From Porogramme epimiltina (taxonomy: Eukaryota > Basidiomycota > Agaricomycetes > Polyporales > Polyporaceae): a stretch of 64,000 nt of DNA. Made by a program: the position numbers and the translations under genes. The notes under the pieces are model-generated. The model was not told the origin of the DNA and ran no database searches. It was given only the letters and a program-made list of their open reading frames with translations. Position 1 is the first letter of the stretch. Each line of letters begins with the position of its first letter. Shown in pieces: positions 24,207 through 34,228 of the stretch. The stretch covers positions 124,001 through 188,000 of the forward strand of contig FTLJ01000290.1 in the NCBI GenBank assembly GCA_900155495.1, given 5' to 3'.

Positions 24207-24553
24207 AACGGGGTGTGGCGAGCGGGTTCGAGATAGATGCGCAGAGCGGTGGCCGTGTAGTATACACGGAGCTCTTCTTTTCTAAACGTCTGATGACGTA
24301 TAAGGGGGGTGTTACAACAAGTCGATTGGGCGGGAAGGGGGAGGTGGCTGCAGGCAGCGAAGTTAGGAGGGTCCCACAAGCGCCCAAGTCCTCGAGAAGA
24401 TAATCTCTGGGCGCTGCCGCAGCGATATCGAGCCGACAGGCTTGAGCCGCGCGCTGCCGCGGTGCTTACGCCCTTCGACCTCGTTCACCCATCTCTGCGT
24501 CCTTCTGTCCTCGTACACACCCTAGTCTCCCTGTGCAACTCCTACTAGAGGCC
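24207..24553. promoter_or_regulatory. Bidirectional promoter region, GPN3 / PYM
   Basis: 347 bp separate two divergent start codons. No obvious TATA box; short CT-rich runs lie before the PYM ATG. Confidence 0.6.
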
Positions 24554-25268
24554 ATGTCAAAACCTCCAATTGTCCCCGAAACATCTGCCTCTGGTATCGC
24601 GGTCGACCCTCGCACGCTTGAGCGTGTCATTCCAGAATCCCGCAGGGCTGACGGGACGTACGTCTCCCACCCCTCTTCTTGAATGCGCATCGTCTCACGC
24701 CCGCGACCTTTTCGTCGGCGTCCTCCCCCTCTCTCCGCAACTGCGCCGCTGTCTTCGCAACCCTTGCGATCTCCCCGGTGCCACTCCCCCCTGGCGCGCT
24801 TCGCCGGATCGCCCCTGCAGGGTCCGCAAGCAGATAAAAATCCGGCCGGGCTTCACGCCCCAGGAGGACGTCCGCCGCTTCCGCGGCACGCGTCAGGCGC
24901 AAGCCGACGCGACCGCGCTCCCCAAGGGGCACGTCATCGGCTGGACGCCCCCGCCTGCGGCCGCACCCGCGCCCGCGTCGAAGGCGGGCATGTCCAAGGC
25001 GCAGAAGAAGAATGAGAAGAGGAAGGAGAAGAGGAAGGAGAAGCGCGACGAGGTAGAGAAGGTCAAGGACAACTGGGATGACGAGGACGAGGGCGAGGCC
25101 GCGTCGAAGGACGCTTCTGGCGCCGCGACCCCTGCGGCGAAGCGCGAGGGCGAGCATACCCCGGAGAAGCCTAACTGGGCTGCCGCGCCTGACACGAAGG
25201 ACGCTGGTGGAGTCAAGGACACGGCGGATGGGGTCGCGGAGAAGCTGGGCAAGCTCGAGGTGCGGTGA
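24554..25268 (+). CDS. PYM1: PYM homologue, partner of Y14-Mago
   Basis: Ribosome-associated factor that removes exon-junction complexes by binding Mago-Y14. Two exons (24554-24657, 24821-25268; 163-nt intron) give 183 residues. The N-terminal Mago-binding (WIBG) motif is built across the splice: ESRRADGTVRKQIKIRPG then FTPQEDVRRFRG. The centre has a Lys/Glu-rich helix (KAQKKNEKRKEKRKEKRDE) and an Asp/Glu stretch; the C-terminus (GVAEKLGKLEVR*) resembles the helix that binds the small ribosomal subunit in other PYM proteins. The intron lies inside the Mago-binding motif, so read-through would destroy it. Cytoplasmic, shuttling. Confidence 0.88.
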
Positions 25269-25558
25269 ACCGCGTTCTGTATCTCGCGTCTCCCCCTCTC
25301 GTTTCGCCGTTCTTGTATTCATTCTCGTGGGCGCGTGGAGTTAGGATCTGATTAGTAGACGTGTAAAAATAAGCTGTAATATCTGTGTACATGATCGTGA
25401 GGGTAGGGGGCGTGTGGCATCCAATATGTTACAGCGTCCAGGTACGCCCCTGCATTATACCACTAATGTGCTCATCCGCGGAGGATCCTGCTCCTAGGTC
25501 TATGCTTCTGCGCATTCCAGCCCACGCGATTCGCAGGAATGTTCACCGAAGTTGCCGC
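25269..25558. other. Convergent spacer
   Basis: 290 bp between the 3' ends of PYM and the DUF1640 gene, lower in GC than the coding regions. Nothing else seen. Confidence 0.5.
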
Positions 25559-26872
25559 CTAAGGCAGAAGAATTGCGACCGACGATGTGTCTTCTGCTGC
25601 AGGAACGGGTGACTCCTTCGAACGCTTCTTGGCGGCCTTAGGTTGCACCACATAAAGCTCCATCGAGACTATGATCATGAACAATAATGCTCCGAGTGCA
25701 CCTATAATCGTGGCCCACGGTCAGCACCGAGGTAGCGAACGGGGAGAATGCATCTAACTAACCGACAGCGGCCTTCATCTTCTCCCAACGAGACTCCTCG
25801 ACTTGTGTCTTGAGTTCCCCAATCTCGATTAGACTTCTACTCAGCACTTCCTGTTCACGGCCGCAGACGTTGTCAAAGAGGAAGGAAAAGCGGAAATCAT
25901 TGAACCTTACCTCAATCTGCATGTCAATCTGCTTCAGATCACTCTTTGCCTCGTTCTTCCTATTGTCGAGGTCCATTTGGATCCTGAATCACGCGACCCA
26001 ATTTCAGAGCAAGCGCATACTAGAGCTTGGAAAGGAACACTCACTCGTGCTTGAGCGTCGCGATATCCTCCTTCATGCGCGTACCTAGCGTGTCCGTGTC
26101 TCTCCGGAGCGCCGTCGTCGCGGTGCGCATCGCCGCCGTCTCGTTCCTCGTGTGCATGCTCGTCTCCGTGCGCAGCTCCGACAGGGCCGCTTTGAAAAGG
26201 TACGCTTGCTGGACATATGGCGTAGGTCAGCTCAACACACGCACACTACTGGGTCTGAACGTGCAAACGGTCACTCACACTCTCTAGATCCTGCGTAGTC
26301 AGCGCGTCGCGCTTCACGCGCCCGACGCGGTCGACGAGCAGCGCGCGGGTCGCGCGCATAAGATTCCGTGCGATGACCGTCGGGAATGACGCCTCGAGCA
26401 CATGAAAGAAGCGATACGTGTTGAACGGAGGATTTAGGTGTTCTGTCGCGTGCGGCGCCTGCTGCGGGAGCGGAAGGTTGGTGCGCGGGTCTATCGGCGG
26501 ATGCTCGAAGCGTGCGGGCACGGAAGAACTTGAGCTTGAGGCTGCCACAGGGTCTGAAGTTAGATCTCCAGTAGAAGGTTGTGGTACAGGTTCTATTGTT
26601 TCGGGGGGTGCGTCTGCGCTGGACGGAGATGAAGGGGGTGCGGGGGTGGTCGGAGCAGAAGTCGAGGAAGGCCCTCCTAGCCTAGAGGGATCTTTGGGGT
26701 GCGCGAGGTGAATGGTAGATGATTCTCTTGGATTACGGGGATCGGATATCGTCACATAAGGCGCGAACCTGGTCTGCCGAGCACGAAAGTCTGATCTGCA
26801 CACCCGTGGTCGTATGTATTCGTCCGGACGAAGTCGAGGGCCGCGTAGAGGTTGGAGCCTTAGTGCCAACAT
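25559..26872 (-). CDS. DUF1640 (MCUR1/Fmp32-type) mitochondrial coiled-coil protein
   Basis: Expected in the inner mitochondrial membrane; relatives are yeast Fmp32 and animal MCUR1/CCDC90. Exons join through [32 protein letters not shown] and [19 protein letters not shown] to [20 protein letters not shown], ending in one membrane helix ([17 protein letters not shown]) and a short tail. The conserved head is [21 protein letters not shown] chose the ATG at 26872 because it gives [15 protein letters not shown], an Arg-rich N-terminus without acids, like a mitochondrial presequence. An upstream in-frame ATG at 27001 would add a hydrophobic 43-residue lead. A Pro/Ser/Thr linker separates presequence and core. 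It shares a promoter with the ZCCHC9-like gene. Confidence 0.85.
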
Positions 26873-27129
26873 TGAGATGTAGGTAGGTATATACGCAAAG
26901 AGAGCGTGGGAGGTGTAGCCAAAGAATGAGAGCAGAGAAATGAAGATTGGGGTGAGCAGGAAGTGAGTCGGTGTTCCGGGGGGAAGCGCGCTTGAGCTCA
27001 TGGCTGCTGTGGCGTCGAAGCCATCGCCTTCCGACTTCTCCGATTTGGCAAGTGGTCGATCTTGCCGCCAAGGCGTCTACGATCTTCTCTTTGCACCACA
27101 CATTCTAGCCCCCACACTCACGACTTAAC
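26873..27129. promoter_or_regulatory. Bidirectional promoter region, DUF1640 gene / ZCCHC9-like gene
   Basis: 257 bp between divergent starts, or 128 bp if the upstream ATG at 27001 is used. A TATATA-like site on the - strand lies about 20 bases before the preferred start. Confidence 0.5.
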
Positions 27130-28281
27130 ATGACGCGGTACACTAACTTTGCTCGGAAACGCACGTACGTGGAAGCTGGCTTCAACCATGAGAACGAGGC
27201 ATCGGAGCCAGCATCCGCCCCCACCTCCACCCCCGCAGTCGACAACGCAGATGTTCCTGAAAATGACGCCTTGTCTTCAGAACCCAAGAAACGAAAACGC
27301 ATCAGGTCTAAAAAGACAAAATTTGATGATTCAAATGCAGGAGACGGAAACGGAGATGCCAAGGGTGACGGTGGTGACGGCGAGGAGAACTCTGAACGCC
27401 AAAACAAACGGGCGAAATCAGGAGACAAAAACGAAAGTGGGAGGAAATTTGACAAGCGGTTACCGAGGGGTAAGTCGTCTCCTAGGTTTATTTACATATC
27501 TTACAGGAACTTTTTCAGGCGCAGATGCCCGAAAAATGGCTTCTGAACAGCGCAGACTAAAGCGCATAGATGACCGGAATGCGGACAAGATATGTTTTGC
27601 ATGTCGAGGAAGGGGGCACACAGCAAGGGACTGCACCAATACACTTGCAGTGGATAGCTTGGAAGGAGAGAAAACAAACTCAGCAGCAAAGTCTGGGCGT
27701 GATGCTGTGGGCATATGCTATCGGTACGTCTCACCACTTGTGTTTGCATTCACCTCAGGCTCAGATCCTGCCATTTGTCAAGTTGCGGCTCCCGGAGACA
27801 TAACCTCTCTAGATGCAAAGAAATTGTCGACCCATCCAATCCCTTGCCGTTCGCCTCATGTTTTGTCTGTTCGGGGAAGGGACATCTGGCATCTAAATGT
27901 CCGAAGAACCAAGCGAAGGGTATCTACCCGAACGGCGGGTGCTGCAAACTCTGCAAGGAAACAACTCATCTCGCGAAGGACTGTCCGTTACGGAAGCAGG
28001 GTAGGAACCTCGTTCATGCTTCTTCGCCGTAGCTAACCAGCAACTATTCAATAGAAGTTGCCGCCACCACTCTCTTCGTGGGCACAGGCCAAACGGCCGG
28101 CGCTGATGAGGATGATTTCCATACGTTCAAGCGGGGTACAGTGGAGATAGATAAGGCCGAAAAGGCCGACGAAAGGGCGAAACGGAAAGCAGAAGTCAAG
28201 ATGGGAGCGCATTCTGGAGTAGTCAAGGCATTTGGGGGTACAACCGCGGGAAAGCAGAAGAAAAAGGTTGTGTTCTTTTAA
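27130..28281 (+). CDS. ZCCHC9: Zinc-knuckle protein, ZCCHC9-like
   Basis: RNA-binding nucleolar protein with CCHC zinc knuckles. Four exons. The N-terminus (MTRYTNFARKRTYVEAGF) is followed by Lys/Arg clusters (EPKKRKRIRSKKTK) and an acidic Gly/Asp stretch. Four knuckles follow: CFACRGRGHTARDC, CYRCGSRRHNLSRC (built across an intron at CYR/CGS), CFVCSGKGHLASKC and CKLCKETTHLAKDC. The spacing and the segments IDDRNADK and YPNGGCCKLC match ZCCHC9. The C-terminus is basic, ending KKKVVFF*. Its animal relative binds RNA; a role in ribosome biogenesis or RNA processing is inferred. Confidence 0.9.
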
Positions 28282-28556
28282 CGACGATCTATTGTGTACA
28301 TAGTTTCCCTAGCGTTACGTTATGTGTTGTATGCTGTCCGTATGGCTACGCCCTACACTTTGGCTTATAAGAACTTCCGAAGGGGGAGTGGAACCCAGAT
28401 CCACCGCGAACAGTACCCTGCACGTAATACCACGTGACAGCACGTTGCACTGCCACAGGAATGCTGAGAGCTCGAGCTCGCTTGAACAAGCGACAGCAAC
28501 CATATTCCAACGCCCACTTTTCGACGACCTCAACCCCCTTCTTCGCCCGCATTCTC

Positions 28557-30479
28557 ATGTCTGCCGTACAATCAACCAAGAAACCCTCATCTCCGCCTGC
28601 CACATACTCTAAGGCGACCGGTGCCAAGTCGAAGGCACCTCAGCCACAACAGGCACAGAACGCGACGATGTCGACCGTAAAGTCTAAGAAAGACGCTCCC
28701 AGGCCTTCAAATGCTACCTCCACCATGTCCGCCCCCGGAAAATCGCAAACTCAGGACCAATTGAAGAAGGTTTCCCGCCGTGGTAGTAAGCCAATCATTA
28801 ACTGGTTCCAACGCAAGCTTGCGGGCACAGTGCGTGCACGTCGAGCATCGGAGGCGCAGCGATTTGGTGCGTCTTCTCCACGAGGCAAGGCGGACAAGCA
28901 ACATCGTCGGTCATCAGTGCCCGTCACCCCACCTCCACTCTCTGTTCACTCGCGCACAAGGAGCAACGGGACCAGAGCGCACAGTCTCCGAGGTACCATC
29001 TCCCTGAACGAATCCAACGACGCCGACACTGGATCCTTCCGGAGCGATTCCGACGATGGCGTGCGGTCGTCCGTAGCTCGTGAATCGTTGTATTCGCCTG
29101 CCAGCTACCTCGAGGCAGACGAAGATGCGTCGGTGCGCCCCCTGCCCCCAAGCTCGCCGCCCTCCCCGGTGCCCTCGCGCGACTCGTCGTCGTACCTCTC
29201 CCATTCCCAAACGTTCCGCAGTATGACCGCGAGCACCAAGCCCACGACGCTTCTCAGCGTGGACCTCACCGGGGGCATGGCCCATATCGCCCAAGCACCG
29301 CCCACGCCGACCACGCTTGGGCACCGCCTGCCGCCCCACATTCGCACGCATTCGACGGGCCCCTCAGCAGGCTCGATCACGTTCTCCGCCTTCCACCCGT
29401 CCTCGCCTTCGACCGCCTCCCGCCCGTCCTCAGGCACGTCCGTGCAGGGCCGCGGGGCGACGCTCACCGCGCCGCTCTACACCTCGCACCACCCGCGCAA
29501 CAACCCGCGGCCGTCGTCGCCGCCGCCGGACGACGCGTCCGTGCTGACGCTCGCGTCGTCCGCGTTCGGGATGCCCGGCGCGCGCATCGGCGTGTCCGCG
29601 GTCGCGCTCTCGGGGCGCGGCTCGATCGCGGACGACGCGATATCACAGTGGAGCCACCCCGCGGCGCTGACGGACAGCGCGAGCCACTTCATGATGATGG
29701 GCGACGTCGAGGAGGGGCTCGAGGAGGAGCGCTACAACGACCAGGACGTCGACGCGAGCGTGCGCGCGCTGCGCCCGCGCAGCTCGCGCCGCGGCAGCTG
29801 GGACAGCGCGATGAGCGGGTGGAGCGCCAACGTCGCGCTCGGGAGCGCGGCGGCGCCCAGCCCGGGCGGCGTGCGGAGCAAGAGCATGTGGACCGCGGGG
29901 AGCTTCCGGACGGGCGGGCTGAGCACGGACGAGGCGCTCGAGGACGGCTTCGCGGGCGAGCACGAGGAGGATGACGACGGGCGGGTGGCGGACAGGGAGG
30001 ATCTGGAGACGGAGGAGGGCGCGGGCGCGGAGAGGCACGAGGAGAGCGACGTCGCCTCGTCGGTCCCGACTGACACGGTGACGTCGCCGCCGTCCATCGA
30101 GAACGCCGACACCGAGACGCCACCCACGCCCGCGCCGGAGGCCGAGGGGATAGCGACGTTGGCGCTGCCCGGCACGAAGAAGGACGTCCCTGCTGCGCTC
30201 GCCTCGACGGTCACGCTCCCGGGCTCGAAGACAGGCTCGGAGATCCCTTCGCCCGAGGGTGGGTCGGCCATCGGGCACCGGAGTGGGGCGTCCACGCCGA
30301 CGAAGACGGAGTCCGCCGCTGTCGAGCTGAGTGAGGCGACCGCCGCGATGACCTTGAAGGACGCGGAGGATGCTGCCCTGCAGCCTGCCTCCGAGACGGT
30401 TGGTTCTACCCCTCTCAGTCCGGTCAGCGAGGCGCATACAGAGTACCACTCTGTGCCGTCGACCCCGGCGGTCGTGTAG
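28557..30479 (+). CDS. Intronless Ser/Pro-rich disordered protein, function unknown
   Basis: One continuous frame. From the ATG at 28557 (MSAVQSTKKPSSPPATYSK) it is 640 residues; an in-frame ATG at 28461 would add an Arg-rich lead (MLRARARLNKRQQPYSN) and cannot be excluded. Short ordered-looking motifs sit in disorder: SKPIINWFQRKLAG, TTLLSVDLTGGMAHIAQAPP, DDASVLTLASSAFGMPGARI, SVRALRPRSSRRGSWDSAMS and KSMWTAGSFRTGG. They may be short linear binding motifs or phosphosites. The C-terminal third is acidic and Thr/Pro/Ala-rich. GC content rises to a very high level from 29400 on. No domain recognised. It is the longest gene here without an intron. Confidence 0.75.
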   Translation: MSAVQSTKKPSSPPATYSKATGAKSKAPQPQQAQNATMSTVKSKKDAPRPSNATSTMSAPGKSQTQDQLKKVSRRGSKPIINWFQRKLAGTVRARRASEAQRFGASSPRGKADKQHRRSSVPVTPPPLSVHSRTRSNGTRAHSLRGTISLNESNDADTGSFRSDSDDGVRSSVARESLYSPASYLEADEDASVRPLPPSSPPSPVPSRDSSSYLSHSQTFRSMTASTKPTTLLSVDLTGGMAHIAQAPPTPTTLGHRLPPHIRTHSTGPSAGSITFSAFHPSSPSTASRPSSGTSVQGRGATLTAPLYTSHHPRNNPRPSSPPPDDASVLTLASSAFGMPGARIGVSAVALSGRGSIADDAISQWSHPAALTDSASHFMMMGDVEEGLEEERYNDQDVDASVRALRPRSSRRGSWDSAMSGWSANVALGSAAAPSPGGVRSKSMWTAGSFRTGGLSTDEALEDGFAGEHEEDDDGRVADREDLETEEGAGAERHEESDVASSVPTDTVTSPPSIENADTETPPTPAPEAEGIATLALPGTKKDVPAALASTVTLPGSKTGSEIPSPEGGSAIGHRSGASTPTKTESAAVELSEATAAMTLKDAEDAALQPASETVGSTPLSPVSEAHTEYHSVPSTPAVV

Positions 30480-31318
30480 TTTCTAGTTTCTCTTGGAGAT
30501 TGAGGAGAATGGTTTGGTTCTTTGGATGATGTTCGAGTGCGCTCGTTGGTCCCGGTGTCACGCTACGCTCTTTTGATGGTCTCTCCTTCCTTTCGTCTCG
30601 CTCACGGTCTGCTAATATCTACCACATCTGCGTAGAGCCTGTATGTTATGTATCGTATGTGCAGCGGTGATTTTCGGCTCGTCTCTCTACCTGACTCTAT
30701 ACTATATATCGTGGTCCGTAGTCCCTCGAATTCATGACGTCATGCTAATAGTCCGACCTCTCGGGTGCCCGACGACTTTGCGATTTTGGCTGTTCGGTGT
30801 TCCTGGCCAGGCGCCCGAGCGCACATCGACTCGACCACCATCTGCGCTCTCTGTCAGACTGAGCTCGCATTGCACCTCGATTTGTACGCCCCCTCACGGC
30901 ATCCTCGCCCCGTGCGTCAAGCCCCCACTCGTGACCGGTCATGGCGGGGCGTCCCTCATCAGGGCGAACCGGCTCTCGACCAGTCGCCTGAAGGCTCCAC
31001 GCTCCCCAGCCTCGGGAAGCGACGCGCTCGGGATCAGCTGCCGCCCCTTCTGCGCTTCCGCCCGCCTTCCCGCCCCGCCGCGCAGGCCCCGTGAGCAGCG
31101 CGCCATCACCGGTCCGCGTGTGCGGCGTGACGCCGTCCGTGCCGCCGCCAATGCTCGCCCAGGTCCTCCCCGAGCGCGACCTGCCCCTGCCGTCAGCGGC
31201 GCACCTACTAATAAACCTCTGGAATGCTGCCCTCGACGCGCTCCCCGACCTCGCCCTCCCGCTCGCGCACGCACCCGCCCCCGGCTTCCCTGCGCTGTGG
31301 CACACGGTGAACCTGAAC
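30480..31318. other. Spacer and promoter region of the GH125 gene
   Basis: AT-richer near 30500-30750 (likely 3' flank of the upstream gene), then CT-rich and GC-rich up to the ATG at 31319. No convincing gene. Confidence 0.45.
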
Positions 31319-33634
31319 ATGAAGCTCGGTCTCAAGAAGCTCGCACCCCTGGTGTCCCTCGCCGCTGCGGCGGTGGCCGCGGCGGACTGCCCGGACTTCA
31401 CGACGTTCTCGCAGGTGCGTATCTCTCGCCGGTCGCCGAGGGGGAGCTGGGTCTGAGGAGCTTGGGCGCGTGTGTAGAGCCCGCAGGGGAACCCGTCGTC
31501 GGGCCCATTGGCCCTGCCGTACATGCGCCCCGCACCCGCGTGCCGTACGTTCAACAGCACGGCAGTCGAGGTACGCCCGCATGGTATCTATAGCTTCAAG
31601 ATTGGCTGGCTGAGGTGTGGCTGCTGTAGAAAGTTATCTCGGACATGAAGTCGCGTTTGAAGGATCCAGACTTGGCGCGTTTGTTTGAGAATACGTTCCC
31701 CAACACGCTTGGTACGTGTCTCATATGACTTTATGTGGATGATTTATTGAAGCTGGCACGAACAGACACTACGGTCAAGTACTTCAACTCCGTGAGTCGC
31801 GGGACCTTGGTCACACAAGTGCACGAACTTAACTGTCATGAATATTCTTAATATAGACCGAGAACCTCGCGTTCATTATCACCGGCGTACGTATTGCAGT
31901 CATTCTAGCACGCCCATCCACTAATAGATCTTCTCACAGGATATAACGTAGGCTATATGCTCTACATCTCCAACCTAGGTTGCGCTAAACATAGTGGACA
32001 CAGAGCGCAGTGGCTACGTGACACCGCGAACCAGTTCGCGCACTACCACCTGCTCCTCTCTCAGGACAAAGAGTTGGCGACTCTTGTAAAGGCGGTCATC
32101 AACAATGAAGCCCGTTACGTTTCCCAATACCCATACTGCGGTGCGTTCCAGCCACCGCCCGAGAGTGGTCTGGCACCATCCCACAACGACTGGGCAGACG
32201 GTGTTACGGTTAACCCGTGAGTCTAGAGAAACGTGTTCACAATAACCGGTACTGACTAGCGCTGCAGTCCGGTGAACAACCAAACCGTCTTCGAGTGCAA
32301 GGTGGGCAGTCTTATAACTGTCTCGGGATGCCCCACCCTAAGAACCGCTGTAGTATGAAATAGACTCTCTCTGCGGGTTCCTCAAGCTCTCACGCTCATA
32401 CTACCAAGCCACGAACGATGCGTCTTTCATGAACAGCAACTGGTTCGCTGCTATCGACCAAATCTTCAACGTGATCTGGGAGCAGTCCCAGTCGACGTTT
32501 GATGACGACTACAACCTCGTATCGTACTACAACTGGACGGGCGGAAACGGCGCTCTCTCCCCAGCAGTCGACAATTCCGGGAATGGCGAGCCGAGGCTCT
32601 ACAATGGCCTCGTGGGCACTCACCACCGGCCGTCTGACGATTTGAGTGTATTCGGTATGTCTTTTCTGAGCGTGAAGCGAGGTTCGCTACTCACACGGAT
32701 TGCCGCCAGCCTTCCTCACTCCAGCAAACGCAATGCTGAGCGTTGAATTGACAAACTTGGCGAATATGCTTGACGCTACCAAACAAGCCCATAACATCAG
32801 CCAGCTGGCGAAGCAGTACAGCTCGACGATCAAGAACGCCATCTGGGACACGACTATCGTGAATAACATCTTTGCTTATGAGACAAATGGTGAATACATA
32901 CACTTTCCGCCCGGCCGAGAAAACATTGCTAATAATGAACAGGCTTCGGAGGCAGATACGTCATGGACGACGCCAACGTTCCGGTAAGCTGCCAAGGCCC
33001 TAAATTTCTACCGGCACGTTGAATAACGCGTGACGCAGTCGCTACTCTCGCTTCCATACCTCGGATTCCTCAACAAGACGCACCCCGCATATGTGGCGAC
33101 GCGCAAGTTGCTCTTGTCACGCAAGAACCCGTATTACGCAGCCGGAAAGAACTTCAACGGTATTGGGTGAGTTATCATGGTGCGGCCGGGTCGTACAGCT
33201 AGATAACCGGAATGCTTTCTTAATTACAGCGGACCTCACGTCGACGCGTGGAACCCATGGTTCGTGCCTTCTCGCCAGATTTTCCTCATTCAAACTAATT
33301 ATTATTTCATACAGGCCCATGTCCCACATCTCGGCGATTTTCGGTACCGACAACGACAGTGAGATCATGAACTCGCTGTATTTGATCGCGAATGTAAGTC
33401 GCGCCTCGGCGGCGCCTGCAATAAGACAAGAGTCGATTTCTGACGGCGTTGTCGCAGAACACGGCCGGTCTGGGCCTCATCCACGAATCCATCTCGATTT
33501 ACGACCCAACGAGCTACACGCGCCCGTGGTTCGCGTGGGCGAACAGCTACTTTGCGGAGATGCTCTTGGACCTCGCGCAGCGAAAGCCGCACCTCATCCT
33601 GAAGGACGGAAAGCCTTACGTGCCGGGGCAGTGA
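31319..33634 (+). CDS. GH125 exo-alpha-1,6-mannosidase (Mug157-like)
   Basis: Secretory glycoside hydrolase of family 125, which removes terminal alpha-1,6-mannose. Fifteen exons. The start MKLGLKKLAPLVSLAAAAVAAAD is a clear signal peptide. Family landmarks are the segment around ALPYMRPAPACRTF, TGDITAQWLRDTANQFAHY (catalytic-site region), ECKYEIDSLCGFLKLSRSYY, FAYETNGFGGRYVMDD, LPYLGFLNKTHPAY and the closing WFAWANSYFAEMLLDL. Two exons of about 25-30 nt and one of 8 nt (31940-31947) lie in the conserved N-terminal part; the motif above is rebuilt only by including them. Possible Asn-glycosylation sites include FNST, NWTG and NKTH. Likely role: trimming mannan or mannoprotein glycans in the secretory path or wall. 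Confidence 0.9.
31940..31947 (+). other. 8-nt microexon in the GH125 gene
   Basis: GATATAAC between CTCACAG and GTAGGC. It supplies the residues D-I-T of the conserved ITGDITAQWLRD motif; skipping it breaks the motif and the frame. Confidence 0.75.
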
Positions 33635-34228
33635 TTGGCTGGGGTGTGTGGTGTAAAATGTGCTGCGCACAGCCTGTGGTCAACACTGCTCTGTATGTTG
33701 TTTTGCTGCGGAACAGTGGCCTTCGTGTATGAGACGAATAAAGATGATCAGTGATACTGCGGTTTATATGACGCCGGCTTGTAGGCCGCAGGGCTCACAG
33801 GAGCCCAGCTTGGCCTGCGCGTGAGTGCCTCGGTTTCCTCCAGGCGGGCATAGAAGACCAGAAGAGCATGTCCGAGGATGTGAGTTACGGAAAAATCAAA
33901 GCGCAGATCCGCAGAGTTGGATGTGCGAGGGGCCGAGGGCACGTTGGCGGATGCTGGGAGGAGACACAAGCCGAATGGAGTCTCGGAGGCGATTGCGGGC
34001 AGGCGCCGGGCACGCCAGACGTCGATGGAGCCCAGAAAAGGCTGTGGTCACGAGCGGACGCGCTCACGTTCGTTCCAATAAAGCCCCCAGCGGCCGCTCA
34101 CCATCGTCCCCTCCGTCGCCCGAGCCCCCGTCCCCGCCTGCGCACCCGCACACGCGCACACGCACACGCACGCCGTCTGCCCGCGCAGCCCATCCCGCCC
34201 GCCCGCCGCCCCCCTCAGCGCCGCGCAA
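33635..34228. other. Spacer and 5' flank of the C2-domain gene
   Basis: No gene seen. The last 150 bases are C-rich, typical of a basidiomycete 5' leader. Confidence 0.45.

Noticed and set aside
28370..28430. tRNA-like stretch (gagtggaacccagatcc)
   Set aside because: No matching A box, acceptor stem or anticodon loop could be folded around it.
29643..30449. - strand 268-residue frame
   Set aside because: Shadow of the intronless + strand gene in very GC-rich DNA; Arg-dominated with no motif.
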